Source: Pseudocercospora fijiensis CIRAD86 | Taxonomy: Eukaryota; Ascomycota; Dothideomycetes; Mycosphaerellales; Mycosphaerellaceae | Length of the DNA stretch: 64,000 nucleotides | Assembly: GCF_000340215.1 (NCBI RefSeq) | Contig: NW_006921539.1 | Location: 1,002,507 to 1,066,506 of the forward strand | Reading direction: 5' to 3' | In this document: positions 44,382 to 54,767 of the stretch, one piece after another | Position numbering within the stretch: the first letter of the stretch is position 1 | Layout of the letters: every line of letters starts with the position of its first letter | The notes under the pieces: generated by a model | The model's database searches: none | Seen by the model: only the letters and a program-made list of their open reading frames with translations | What the model was told of the DNA's origin: nothing | Program-made: the position numbers and the translations under genes

Positions 44382-46167
44382 TCATCTCGTCACGTCGAGG
44401 GCGATGTGTAGAGCGAAGAGGGCGAACATTAACTACAGCCGTGGCAACATGTTAGCTGAAATTCGTGTGAGAAATGCGTCAATCACTGCAATGGTAAGTT
44501 GCTGGAAGCTTTGTCATCTTTTCGACGCCTGCTTGAAAGGGTGGGTGTGCGGTCTCTCCTTTTTGCGATGAACAAGTGGACTCCTGTTCCCAAAATCTGA
44601 TGGCCAGCATTCTTTTTTTTCGTCATTTCTTCCATGGAATTGCATCAAAATTGTTGCAATTCCCCAAGTTCAACGCCCTCTGGTATTCAAGTCGGCGCAC
44701 ACATGCTGACTCCCAGACCTGATGGAGGGAAAATTGCTCCTCATCTCACCATCCATCCTCTGATAAGATCTTACACCACCACCACCACCCCACCCCTCAC
44801 ATCCACCTCCCCTCCCCTCCCCCCCAATAATCTCAAATAAAAATCACGACTCACCAAACTCATCCCCCCAACAATCACCCACATCTCCCACCCTCCCGCA
44901 TACACCCTCCCCCTCGCCATCGCCGCCTGCTGTCGAAAATATCTTATCGCACCGAGTAACAGCATGCATAGTGCCATACACTGCAGAATGGCTGAGATCG
45001 GCTTGCCGAGGACGAAGTACCCGAAAACAGGGTTGGGTTTGGGGGAGTGCTGCAGGCGGTAGAGTTGGGCTATCATCGTTCCGAGCATGGATAGGGCTAC
45101 GGAGGTTCGGAGGTAGCCGAGGAAGGTGCGTTCGTTTGCTGGGGAGAGAGGAAAATGTTAGGTGTCATTGTTGGTTTGTTTGAGGGTTCTGGGGGGGGGG
45201 GGGGGGGGGGNNNNNNNNNNNNNNNNNNNNNNNNNNNNNNNNNNNNNNNNNNNNNNNNNNNNNNNNNNNNNNNNNNNNNNNNNNNNNNNNNNNNNNNNNN
45301 NNNNNNNNNNGGGGGGGGGGGTTCTGCGGGTATTCTGGATTTCTTGCCAGTGCTTCTTCTAGACAGGCCATGAGCATTCTTGCTCTCCTGGAGGGTGGAT
45401 CAGCATCATCTGGCTGTGGGACGGTACGACTCTCAGGCGAGGTATCGTGGTATGTTTATTCTTCGGCTGCTCCTGGGTCATTGACATATGCCGGACCATT
45501 GAGTTTGCCCAATCTACGCCCGAGTCATTCGCATCCTGATGTACTTGGGGTATCCTGATTCTGGAAGCGGAGAGAGATCCGTTCTACGGCTGGTTACAGC
45601 TTCAACCATGTTGTTGTTATCCATGTCCGGCCAGCTTTGCTCTCGTTGACTACGCTGACTTGGTCGAGTTGAACAACCCCTGGATGGTCGAAACAAAAGT
45701 GCAGGAAAGACTGTCGACATCTGGAGGGCGCGCTATGACTTCCAGGGCCGAGCTTTCGTCCCCAGGAATCCTTTGCGCTGGTGTATTCCCTGACATATAG
45801 CAGTCCGTTTCTGGCACTGCTACCCAAGACGAAACGTAGCAGGAAATAGAATAGCTGACTCACCAAGATGATCTCTGCAATCCACGTGCGGCACATCAAT
45901 CCTAACGTGATGCCTCCAGAAGTTCTTCACAGGACCAAACCAAGACTCTTGCGCTGTTGTTCCAGGGCTCAGAATGCGACTAATTCGTTCTCGAGGCTCA
46001 CTTGCCACTTGATGAAGCTCCTGCGCTTCCCGTTCATCATCTGGTATACCATCCGGGATATAAGCAGGCTCTGGCTCGGGAATCAAGTCGCCGCGGGTGT
46101 GCTCGACCAACGCTCCATCCGTATCATACGCCGTACGGTCTCCCTTTGCGGTAGAATCGCTCTCCAT
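44382..46167 (-). CDS. DUF202 (YidH-type) membrane protein, three exons, assembly gap in intron 1, one extra base
   Basis: Exons 45864-46167, 44855-45139 and 44382-44432. Exon 1 encodes an acidic N-terminus ending VPHVDCRDHL. Exon 2 carries the DUF202 signature (ERTFL, then GYLRTSVALSMLGTMIAQL), two membrane helices and YAGGWEMWVIVGG. Exon 3 gives the last helix LMFALFALHIALDVTR. Intron 1 (45140-45863, 724 bp) is long for this window and contains the run of Ns. Intron 2 is 422 bp with a GCTAACATG..CTGTAG end. The sum of exons is one base too long. The frame changes within the CTTCCTTCGG context at about 45114-45124, between ERTFL and GYLRTS. About 212 aa if the base is removed. The DUF202 role is unknown; vacuolar membrane residence is likely from homologues. 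Confidence 0.75.
45190..45321. other. Assembly gap (100 N) flanked by poly-G
   Basis: N from 45211 to 45310, with about 20 G before and about 11 G after. A poly-G/poly-C run or a G-rich repeat probably stopped the assembly. The true length is unknown. It lies inside intron 1 of the DUF202 gene. Confidence 0.98.
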
Positions 46168-47059
46168 CGCTCATTGTCTCCAATGGGAAATGTTGTTGTT
46201 TTGGACATTGTCAGCTTATCTATATCCAACTTCCCTACCTGCGCGTCTTCTCGTCCCACCGCGCTGCGCTCGGCGACCAAACGCCACGCATTCTTGACAC
46301 ATGATGCAAGGGCCGCCGCTGCCGGCCTTCTTGCAGAGAGGATCTAGCGTGGCCAAGCTATTGGCTGGAGGTGAAGAAAAAAGACATGGCGATGCATACT
46401 TCCCTTTGGTGGGACACGAGGTTCAATATGGGATTACTTCAGCATTTGTCGCATGAATATGACATGGTATTCAGGACGATGAACGGATATCGTACGTTTG
46501 GAGGAGGTGTTGTGGGAAAGCTAGTGGATGAAAGGGTCGAGCCTCGATGGCGTGCGAGATGCAGGGATCGTCAGAAGTGGTGGAGGCGACTGCGACTTCT
46601 GCTTTGAACGATGTCGGGCAAGAACGTCGACCGTCGACTCTCACAGAAGCGAGCACAGAAAAGGTGCAGGGAGCGGGGCAGAGGTGGTCGGTTGCTACGC
46701 AGCGATACACTGCAAGGCGACACCTGTAGAATTTTCAATTGACGCCGTGAAGCGCTGATTGCAAATCCTTGACGTCTTGCGATACCGGCATGTCGGCAGA
46801 CGATACGCAAGTTTAGAACGAACTCTGTCTTTCTCGACACGCACACGCACACTTCCCCCGGACTCCGCACAGTCGCATTGATTGTGCCCGCTTCGCTTCC
46901 ATGGTCCTTCCCAGCTTCACCTCCGAAAACACTTTATAGGAGAAGGAGGGCAGATAACGCGGCCTCTCCCAGCTCCAGTTCCCGCTCCAGAGCGCCGCAC
47001 TGCTCTGCAAACCTCCTACCCTTCCACCCCGATCGGCCTCTGCTTGCCGCTTGCCCACC
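46168..47059. promoter_or_regulatory. Shared upstream region of the DUF202 and zinc transporter genes
   Basis: An 892 bp divergent intergenic region. No gene is seen. A CACACGCACAC tract lies near 46840-46855. No known metal-response element is identified with confidence. Confidence 0.4.
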
Positions 47060-48661
47060 ATGGCCCTCTCCAAATCGACGCGCATTATCATCCTGCTGGC
47101 CATCGACAGCGCCTTCTTCCTGCTCGAGCTGATCACCGGTTATGCTGTACACTCGCTGGCCCTGGTGGCCGATTCCTTCCACATGCTCAACGATGTCTTG
47201 TCGCTCTGCGTCGGATTGTGGGCAGTCAAGATGGCAAACAAGACTTCCGCCCCCAAGATGTACACGTATGGATACCAGCGCGCAGAAACGCTCGGAGCAT
47301 TGGTCAACGGTGTCTTCTTGGTGGCACTGTGCGTGACCATCTTCCTTGATGCCATCCAACGATTCGTGGAACCGCAGGAGGTCAGCAACCCAAAGCTGGT
47401 CTTGATTGTGGGATGCCTTGGTCTGGCTTCCAATCTCGTCGGCCTGGTGCTCTTCCATGATCACAGTCACAGTCATGGCGGACACAGCCACGGTCCTTCC
47501 AATGAAGCCAGACATGCTGAAGAGGGTCATGCCGGCCACGATCATAGTCATGAAGAGCACGCCGGACATGCGCACGCCCAACCAACTCCAACTAAGAGCA
47601 AGGCCAACGGCGATGCAGATGTCGCGCGTCAAGATACCGCCAGCGATTCGACTGCGGTGAACGTCATGAGCCCATCTTCAAAGAAGGCGCGCAGACACAG
47701 TCGATCGACCTCGAGAGGTTTCTTGCCAGAAGAGTATCCGGGTCCAAGCGCTTTCAGAAACTCCATCATCGCAGCCGGTCGCATGGAGGCGGTGGAGTCG
47801 GACGAGGAGCCGCTGGAGACGGCGGTGCAGGGCGAAGACGTGCCAAAGAGCGACCAATTCGAGCCATTGCTTGGTGGAAACGGACAAAAGATTGCATATG
47901 GTACAACTCAGTCCGCATCTGCTAAGCCCAAGTCTTTCGACCACAAGGACCACAAGCACGCGCAGCCACGGGAACCAGGCAAGGGTGCCGGTCACTCACA
48001 CGGCGACTTGAACATGAAGGGCATCTTCCTCCACGTTATGGGCGATGCGCTTGGCAACATTGGTGTGATCGCGACGGCGCTGATCATCTGGCTCACCAAA
48101 TTCCCGGGCCGCTTCTACTTCGATCCTGCTATATCCCTGGTCATCACCTGCATCATTCTCGCATCCGCCATTCCGCTTTGCAAGGCAGCCAGCAGAATTC
48201 TCTTACAAGCTGTGCCGCACGGCATCGAGGTCGACGATATCCGGGACGACATCGAAGATCTTCCAGGCATTGACAGCTGTCACCATCTCCACGTCTGGCA
48301 GTTGAGCGACACCAAACTGGTCGCTAGCTTGCACGTGCGTGTCACCTTCAACTTCAAGGGCGAGGGCTCGCAACGATACATGGAATTGGCGTCCGACATC
48401 CGCAAATGTCTCCACGAATATGGTATTCACTCATCGACCATCCAGCCAGAATTCCACGCAGATTCTGAGTTTGGCGATGATGAGCACAGCCATGGCGGCC
48501 CATCCGGTCACGGCTCTCCCAAGCAACAAGGCACCCCCGACAACTCATGCCTGCTGGACTGCGGAGATGACTGCGGTGGTGGTGGCAAGAGCTGCTGCCC
48601 ACCGGCAAACAAGAAGGGCACCGACTCACATTCCCATGACGGGCACGATCACTCCCATTAA
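47060..48661 (+). CDS. ZRC1: Zinc transporter of the cation diffusion facilitator family (Zrc1/Cot1 type)
   Basis: 533 aa, one exon, ATG in the ideal context CCCACCATGGCC. CDF proteins exchange cytosolic Zn2+ for H+ and in fungi load zinc into the vacuole. Six helices: four in the first 135 residues, with the metal site ADSFHMLND in helix 2, and two at about 325-380, with HVMGDALGN in helix 5. Between helices 4 and 5 is a His-rich loop (HDHSHSHGGHSHG and further His repeats, about 137-180) plus a long acidic/Ser linker. The cytosolic C-terminal domain contains HHLHVWQLSDTKLVASLHV. The extreme C-terminus has a Cys-rich segment (CLLDCGDDCGGGGKSCCPP) and HSHDGHDHSH, giving two extra metal-binding stretches. 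Intact. Cot1-type cobalt transport cannot be excluded. Confidence 0.95.
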   Translation: MALSKSTRIIILLAIDSAFFLLELITGYAVHSLALVADSFHMLNDVLSLCVGLWAVKMANKTSAPKMYTYGYQRAETLGALVNGVFLVALCVTIFLDAIQRFVEPQEVSNPKLVLIVGCLGLASNLVGLVLFHDHSHSHGGHSHGPSNEARHAEEGHAGHDHSHEEHAGHAHAQPTPTKSKANGDADVARQDTASDSTAVNVMSPSSKKARRHSRSTSRGFLPEEYPGPSAFRNSIIAAGRMEAVESDEEPLETAVQGEDVPKSDQFEPLLGGNGQKIAYGTTQSASAKPKSFDHKDHKHAQPREPGKGAGHSHGDLNMKGIFLHVMGDALGNIGVIATALIIWLTKFPGRFYFDPAISLVITCIILASAIPLCKAASRILLQAVPHGIEVDDIRDDIEDLPGIDSCHHLHVWQLSDTKLVASLHVRVTFNFKGEGSQRYMELASDIRKCLHEYGIHSSTIQPEFHADSEFGDDEHSHGGPSGHGSPKQQGTPDNSCLLDCGDDCGGGGKSCCPPANKKGTDSHSHDGHDHSH

Positions 48662-49777
48662 TGTATTGTAATATCCAACTTCATGACGGCGGGGAGGGAT
48701 GGGGCAAGCATAGCGAATGCTGCAATTTACAGAGTAGAGGTACGGAAGGACGATGAATGGCGGTAGAGGCGGTAGAGGCGGTAGGGGCGGTAGAGGCGGC
48801 GAGGCTCTTTGCTTGTAAAGCTTGCGCGGCGTTGATGGCGCGAAAAACAGTACGAGCAGGAAAGTTGCTCGGAAGTCACAATGGGACGTCGGAAGAGAAT
48901 GCCTTAGCATTCCCGTTCATCATGTAAAGTTTTCTTTGATATTTGTAGCCTGTCTGTTTAGAGCTGAGTGCATCTTTTCGTGAAGTCGCCTTGCGCAAGG
49001 CAGGGGCATACGTATCAAGATTCCGGACTTGCTCGGTGTACCGTTTCACGAGATCGACTTCGCAGCTGTCAACTCCATCAAAGGCTCCACCGACCGATGG
49101 TTTCGCTTTGATGCATCTACTGCATCATGCAATGCAATGCAGCACTGAAGAGGGAAGTGTCATGTTTCGACTGATGCCGGGTTGTGGAGATCCATCCTGA
49201 TGCTTGTTGAAGCTCTTTTTTGTTTCTCAACGTCCAGCAAAGCAATGAAGAAGAAGAAGAAGAAGAAGAAGAAGAAGAAGAAGAAATTTCTGCTGCTTGG
49301 TGATTCGGCGGGATGAGATGATGAGTAAGCCTTGAGAAGTGGCAAACCTCGATGCTGCAAATCACTCGATATGCGGTTTCGACTTTGAGGGGAGGAAATC
49401 TGGATGTGTCTGCCGTATTCGCAAGGCTTCCCTACAGAAGCAGCAGCTACAGTGCGAGAAGATGCACAAAGAGCTACACAAGAAAACACTTGATGTGACT
49501 GATGTATTAGGAAGAAGGACTAGTCTACAAAGTCCGAAGATGAAGTATACAGTTGCAGTTGCAGCATAAGGCATCATGCACGTGATGAACATCCTCAGGA
49601 CCTTCAATACAAGGCATTTCGACATCCAGAAGTGGAAAGGCGTGTGGCGCAGCAAGTCACCTCTTCATTTATCTAGGCCAGCCTTCTTGCATTCTGCCTC
49701 ATTGCTCTGATAATTAGCCAAACATGCCTGCCAACCGAGCAACCTAGGAAGCAGAGAAAACGACTCCGACACTTTCA
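48662..49777. other. 1.1 kb intergenic with a minisatellite and a GAA tract
   Basis: A GGCGGTAGA minisatellite (about 48760-48805) and a (GAA)n tract (about 49247-49285) are the main features. The latter produces a spurious poly-Ser/poly-Phe frame on the minus strand. No gene is supported. Confidence 0.6.
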
Positions 49778-51391
49778 ATGGCCGGGCAGCAAGCCAGTGC
49801 AAATCGCTATCCTTACGAACGATTGAACAATGCCAATCAAATTCGCGTTCTAGATCTGCAGCCTGGCTCCTGGAAGGATGATATTCGCGGTCGTCTGAGA
49901 ACTGTTCCTCGAGACTCGACCGCATACGAAGCTTTGTCCTACGTCTGGGGCCCCGCGACTGACGGCAGGACCTTGACTCTAGATACAAAGCACGAACTGC
50001 CCATCACCGACAACTTGTTTCTGGCCTTGCGAAGACTGCGCAAAAGGCGGAGCATCCGGACGCTATGGGTAGACGCTGTCTGCATCAATCAGCTCGATGA
50101 CGTTGAGAAAGCCGACCAAGTTGCAGACATGGCTGAAACCTATCTCCGTGCTGCGATTGTCAATGTTTGGCTCGGCGAATCTCCAACTGCGAGGTCAATT
50201 CATCTCAAGTACATCTTCGTGCAGTATTTACCTTGGAGGCTTTCTCAGTTCAGCAATCTGAGACGAGGCTGGCTCAAAGCAAGGAGCGACCTGGCTTGGG
50301 GTCTATGGCTGCTGAGATCGCCGTTTCTGACGCCAAAGGCTTCCAATAAAGTCGCGCCATGGCATTCACGGGCTTGGACTTTGCAAGAATATCTGTTCTC
50401 GCGGAAACTAAGGTTATGTCTTGGGCGTGCTGCCGCCGAAGTACGTCGTGACTTGTATTGGAGCTTTGGGATAAAACCTTTCGATTTGGCGACTGCCATC
50501 AGGCGACTGGCGCTGTCCGCGGAAGATCTTGAATCCATTCGTTCTAGGCTAACTACACTCCCTATGTCAAGCGCGGTAATTGGCTTTGTTGGCTTGAACC
50601 AGCTAATAAAGCTGATGCACGGGTTATCGGCATCAGATCCAAGAGACATGGTCTACAGTGTCCACGGTATCCTCCCGGAGAAGGAGAAGCAGTTCGTCCC
50701 TCCAGACTATACGGTAATGTATCCTGAAGTCTGCGCACGAGCTACTGCGGCGTCCCTCAAATCTTCAACCATCGTGCTATGGGCATATGTGACTTTCTGT
50801 GAGGGGAAAGACCGAGGCTTTGCGTCGTGGGCCGTTGAGTTCGCGGCCAAACACCAAGAGCCATGTTCTTCCCTTTATCCTAGCTTACTCCGAAAAATTG
50901 TTATGGGTGACTTCCAATGGCCAACTTTGGACCTGTTTGGCAGGACACTTGGCACTGCGATCCAATGTAGGCCAGTCCTTACATCAGATAAGGTCACTCT
51001 CTCGCGACTTAACGGCACCTGGTTGAAAGCCCCGGAGCATTTCGATTCAATGGATTTGGCCGAGCCATGGCTCGACTATGCCAATGGAGTTAGCGGATCT
51101 GCGTCCTTGATAACTCTTTCGAATGGAGTTGAAGCTCTCGGACCAGCTGTAGTCCAGAGCGGCGATTACTTTGTACGACTCTGCTACTCCCAGCCTTTTC
51201 ATCATCCGCAGCCTGAAGTTTTTATTTGGTTGCACGCACGCGAAGACTACTTCCAATTTCGGGGCCTCGGCATGGTTCCCGGAGACACAGTCTACACCAG
51301 CCGCTACAATTGGTTCGAATCGGACGAGCTGGAAGATGGTCGAACCGAGTCTGAAATCAAAGCTGGATTCCAGACGTTTCATTTGCGATGA
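49778..51391 (+). CDS. HET-domain (heterokaryon incompatibility) protein
   Basis: 537 aa, single exon. HET-domain proteins act in non-self recognition and can trigger cell death in fused incompatible cells; many have no known role. The three HET blocks are present: YEALSYVWG (about 50-58), LWVDAVCINQLDDVEKADQVADM (about 96-118) with a following VNVWLGE, and WHSRAWTLQEYLFSRKL (about 195-211). The C-terminal half has SDPRDMVYSVHGILP, which is usual in this group, then a poorly conserved region with no recognised repeat or NTPase domain. No breaks, and length is in the normal range. An ATG in good context (TCAATGGCC) begins the frame. Confidence 0.93.
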   Translation: MAGQQASANRYPYERLNNANQIRVLDLQPGSWKDDIRGRLRTVPRDSTAYEALSYVWGPATDGRTLTLDTKHELPITDNLFLALRRLRKRRSIRTLWVDAVCINQLDDVEKADQVADMAETYLRAAIVNVWLGESPTARSIHLKYIFVQYLPWRLSQFSNLRRGWLKARSDLAWGLWLLRSPFLTPKASNKVAPWHSRAWTLQEYLFSRKLRLCLGRAAAEVRRDLYWSFGIKPFDLATAIRRLALSAEDLESIRSRLTTLPMSSAVIGFVGLNQLIKLMHGLSASDPRDMVYSVHGILPEKEKQFVPPDYTVMYPEVCARATAASLKSSTIVLWAYVTFCEGKDRGFASWAVEFAAKHQEPCSSLYPSLLRKIVMGDFQWPTLDLFGRTLGTAIQCRPVLTSDKVTLSRLNGTWLKAPEHFDSMDLAEPWLDYANGVSGSASLITLSNGVEALGPAVVQSGDYFVRLCYSQPFHHPQPEVFIWLHAREDYFQFRGLGMVPGDTVYTSRYNWFESDELEDGRTESEIKAGFQTFHLR

Positions 51392-53380
51392 ACATTCATA
51401 AGCGCAGCAACTAGGTCTACAAAGCTAGCTTGACCTTCTATCGTGGACGTGTGAAGCTAGTCCCGGCGACAGTGCTGTCGATCCGGCGCAATCATTCTCG
51501 GCTGATCATCAGTACTGGCACGGGCTCCAAGTAAACCTTCGGGTACATCCTCCTAGCACTGCACGGCGCCCACACTTGAAGATTTCGAAGCTGCAAATAT
51601 TGTTTTGCTCGCGGCAATGGGGCGATTCTAGGTTCTAGAAACTCACTGTACATTGAGGCTGTGCAGTTCATTCAAGCGAGATTTACCTATCTCTAGAGAG
51701 CCAATCTTGCCTGTGGGCGAGGGAGTCTCTCGGCCGCCTCTGAGTTGCAATGACTTGGGCACAGCCTTCTTCCGACCGGCATAGGATCCTAGTGAGCTGC
51801 ATGAAAGCTGTAGTTCCCGGAGCACCAAACCTCGCCCTCGCCCTGCACAGCTGCATCAGGGCACATGGAGCTATCATTGCCCTGGACCTTCGCCCACCAC
51901 CTAGTGACCTCGGCTCGAAATTTTGCAGCGTCTTGCAGCACTTCTTGAGGGCGCCATTCTGAGCTGGTTGTTCAGGCTTTAGAGCGCCTTAGCCTATCAC
52001 TCAGCTATTCACTAGGCAACGATTGTGCCTTATTTGCGGCTACAATGTCAAGAACCAGTCAAGAAAGCATGCCTGTGCTCTTTGACGTACCCAAACCTTG
52101 CATTCGAGGGTGTTCGAAGGTCACTATTGCCTTAGTCGCCCCCAACATGAGTTCACTAGCGTGAATCGCTCTTTCTCAGCATGGCAGCACGAGCTTGTTC
52201 GAGCATCGGCTATGCCGACATGGATACGACTTACGGTACCTGCTTTCGGTATACATCGTTTTCTACGTTGAACATGCATTCTTACACGAGCTGCTAACCC
52301 ATCTCGACCGGGCTGTCATTCGTTTCCTAGAGCTTTTCTTGGGGATCTTTTGGCGTGAGCCTTGAGTCCTTATCGTATGTCTCGCAGAGGTAGTCGATGC
52401 AAGCACCCGGCTATAAAATCTGGTCAGAATCTGGTGAAAGCCTCACAAAGAGCCAGGGAATTTACCTCCCAGACCACTAACCCGCTATTCGGATCTTCCA
52501 TTGCAGGCACTCTTCCGTTTGGGTTAATTGACTCGAAAGGCTCTTTCTTCAGCTCTTCCATCTCCAGGAATCTGTGCTTATAAGGCAGGCCCAGCTCTTC
52601 AAGAATCAGTACGACCTTCTATGGATTTAGGCCAGACTTGTAGCCGTAGAGGATGATCGGCTTGGTCGATATGGTTTTGATGTTTAAGTGTGGTCGATGA
52701 AAATCGTTCACTCTTGCGAGATGATGCAGTGACTTGGAAGGTTAGGACTTTCTGTACGCGGTTGTGAGCACCGTTTCATACCCTATCGTGATGGATGTTC
52801 CGGTGGCAGGCAGATTGACTACCGGATTGGGTATACAATCTCCATCGAAGCTTGCTGAGTAATGGCGTTCTATACCAGCGAGGATCCACGACTGCTTGCA
52901 TGCATCGACAGATTTCACGCAGATCGAACCTCATCCGAGAACATCACTTTCAACAACATCAAATCCTTACCCGCTGTTGGGCAGTGGCGAGTCGAGACCA
53001 GGTTTCGATCTCTCGTGATGCGCTTCACGGAGAGTTCTTCAGTCGGACTTCAGGTGTTGGAGAAGGAATCATAACAGCGAGAAATGAGCTAGAAATCACC
53101 TGGCACGCAACAATGGAGTCGAGCACCGTCCAACGAGAAAAGCTGTAGGCAATTCTGATCCATAAGAGGGATCGATCACGCAGTCGCTTCGTCATCACTT
53201 CATGGTCTTGGCAGAGTGTTCTGTCATCAGCTTTCACGTATGCAAAGCCGCCAACTTCACCGGCGAAGGCGCTAGCTCAACGCTTTCCGCCCTCCCGATC
53301 TGCACGAAATATTCTGGACTACAGATTTTCTCCACGACACGACACGACACCAACCTCACGCCTGATTTGTGTCTCGGAAG
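51392..53380. other. 2.0 kb with no gene I can support
   Basis: A frame at 52862-53074 reads MAFYTSEDPRLLACIDRFHA and onward for 70 aa and has a coding look, but there are no domains, partner exons or known family. Otherwise nothing is seen. Confidence 0.4.
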
Positions 53381-54143
53381 ATGGCTGACGACAAGACATT
53401 GACGCACGTTCTGCGCCCCAGATCTGGTGCTATACAGTGAGTGCTGCCTTGAAAAAAAGGGGCTCATCTTCTGACACAGAGCAGATTCGCAGCGAAGGCG
53501 ATAGTTGTCAAAGTCGGTCAGCCCGCGACCATTTTCCACGTCAACGGAGACAGAATCGCGGAATCGTCGGAATTTTTCAAGAGTGCGCTCAAGAAGGAGT
53601 GGCCATCCGGGCGAAATGGAATCGTCGCACTGCCCGCCGAATCACCCGAGATATTCAATGTGTATCTCAATTGGCTCTACTCGCCAATTATTTCTCGACA
53701 TCAATGCAGACCAGACTCGAGACAAAATGTCCGTGGCAGACTTGATCGAAGCATACGCTCTAGGTGATATGCTGATGGACGTTGATTTCAAGGACGCAGT
53801 GACAGATGCCATGATTGCTGGCAGCTTGACACCCGACAACGAGGTATACTATGTTCCGGCTACCAGCGACAGAATCAAGCTGTATGACAAAACAGCACCA
53901 GGCGCGAAGATTCGCCAAGCACTTGTCCATCTCATGGCCACGAAAGGTGCCACCCGCCTGGTCGAAGAGCAAGATCACCCGGCCTTCTTGGTTGACGTTG
54001 CAAAAAAGCTAGGGGAGGAGCTAAAGGGAGGGAAAGACGAAAGCGTCCTAGTCGCCACGGCCAAGTGCAAATATCACGAGCACAAGGAAGGTGACGAGAA
54101 TTGCTACCGCACCAAATACGCCAAGGCCACATTTCTGGGTTAG
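53381..54143 (+). CDS. BTB/POZ-domain protein, two exons, one extra base
   Basis: Exons 53381-53436 and 53485-54143. The intron (48 bp) starts GTGAGT and has CTGACAC before CAGAGCAG. The first half is a BTB fold: VVKVGQPATIFHVNGDRIAESSEFFKSALKKEW, VALPAESPEIFNVYLNWLYSP. The second half, in the next frame, continues it: LFLDINADQTRDKMSVADLIEAYALGDMLMDVDFKDAVTDAMI. The shift lies at CCAATTATTT (about 53681-53690), where removing one base joins them to about 237 aa. Fungal BTB-only proteins of this type are numerous and mostly uncharacterised; some link to cullin-3. It may be a young pseudogene or carry a base-call error. Confidence 0.75.
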
Positions 54144-54767
54144 CAGTGAAGAGAAGCTCTTGGAACCTTTATTCGGTTTGATGAAATGTCGAGAGTTGCA
54201 GGACCATGATGATGAGTACGATGGCGTGATCACAAGGGCGAGAAAGCAAAGCATTGGGCGAAGGGTGCATAAACGAGACTGGAACTGAACGTAAAGAGGT
54301 CCCGAAAAAAAAGAAGCACACACGGCCGTCATGCAATCATAACCACTTCCTCTATCCACGAGGCCATGCATGTACTTGGTGGGCAGGAGTCTTGGGCAAG
54401 CAGGTTGCTCGGCAACACTGACAAGCTTCCGCAAGAGGATAAGACGCGTGGTCTTAAAGAGAGAGAGAAGAGTTCAGGGATAATTAGAAGCCGAGAAATC
54501 GTGCAGCTCGAAGCTGAAAAATTTGCAGCGAAGAAGAGCATGAGTAATTCCGAGTTCTTTCATACCATCATAACCAGTCTCTCTATCCACGAGACCATAC
54601 ATAGGAAACCGAGGAATTTGCATGAGCTGGAAGTTGAGAAATGAGCATCGAAGAAGAGCATAAAAAATGCGCGTTCTGTCATACCCATCATGGCCAGTCT
54701 CTCTATTCTATCTACGAGACCATGTCCTGTTCATCATATCCAAACAAAATCCAAACACCGTGCAATC
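54144..54767. repeat. Imperfect direct repeats between BTB and GH16 genes
   Basis: Three degenerate copies of a segment ending in a TCTATCCACGAG(A/G)CCAT-like core occur at about 54322-54370, 54501-54602 and 54624-54723. The last two also share an upstream part (GAAGCTGA/GAAGTTGA, GAAGAAGAGCAT, TTCT(T/G)TCATACC) and have a period of about 122 bp. Coding is unlikely. The origin is unknown. Confidence 0.6.

Noticed and set aside
45155..45377. Frames running through the N block
   Set aside because: They contain undefined residues and poly-Gly or poly-Pro from the G runs.
46934..47632. 232-aa minus frame opposite the zinc transporter
   Set aside because: Antisense shadow of a clear CDF gene; the His codons (CAC/CAT) give Val/Met on the other strand.
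49117..49489. Minus-strand frames with poly-Ser or poly-Phe
   Set aside because: They are produced by the GAA microsatellite.
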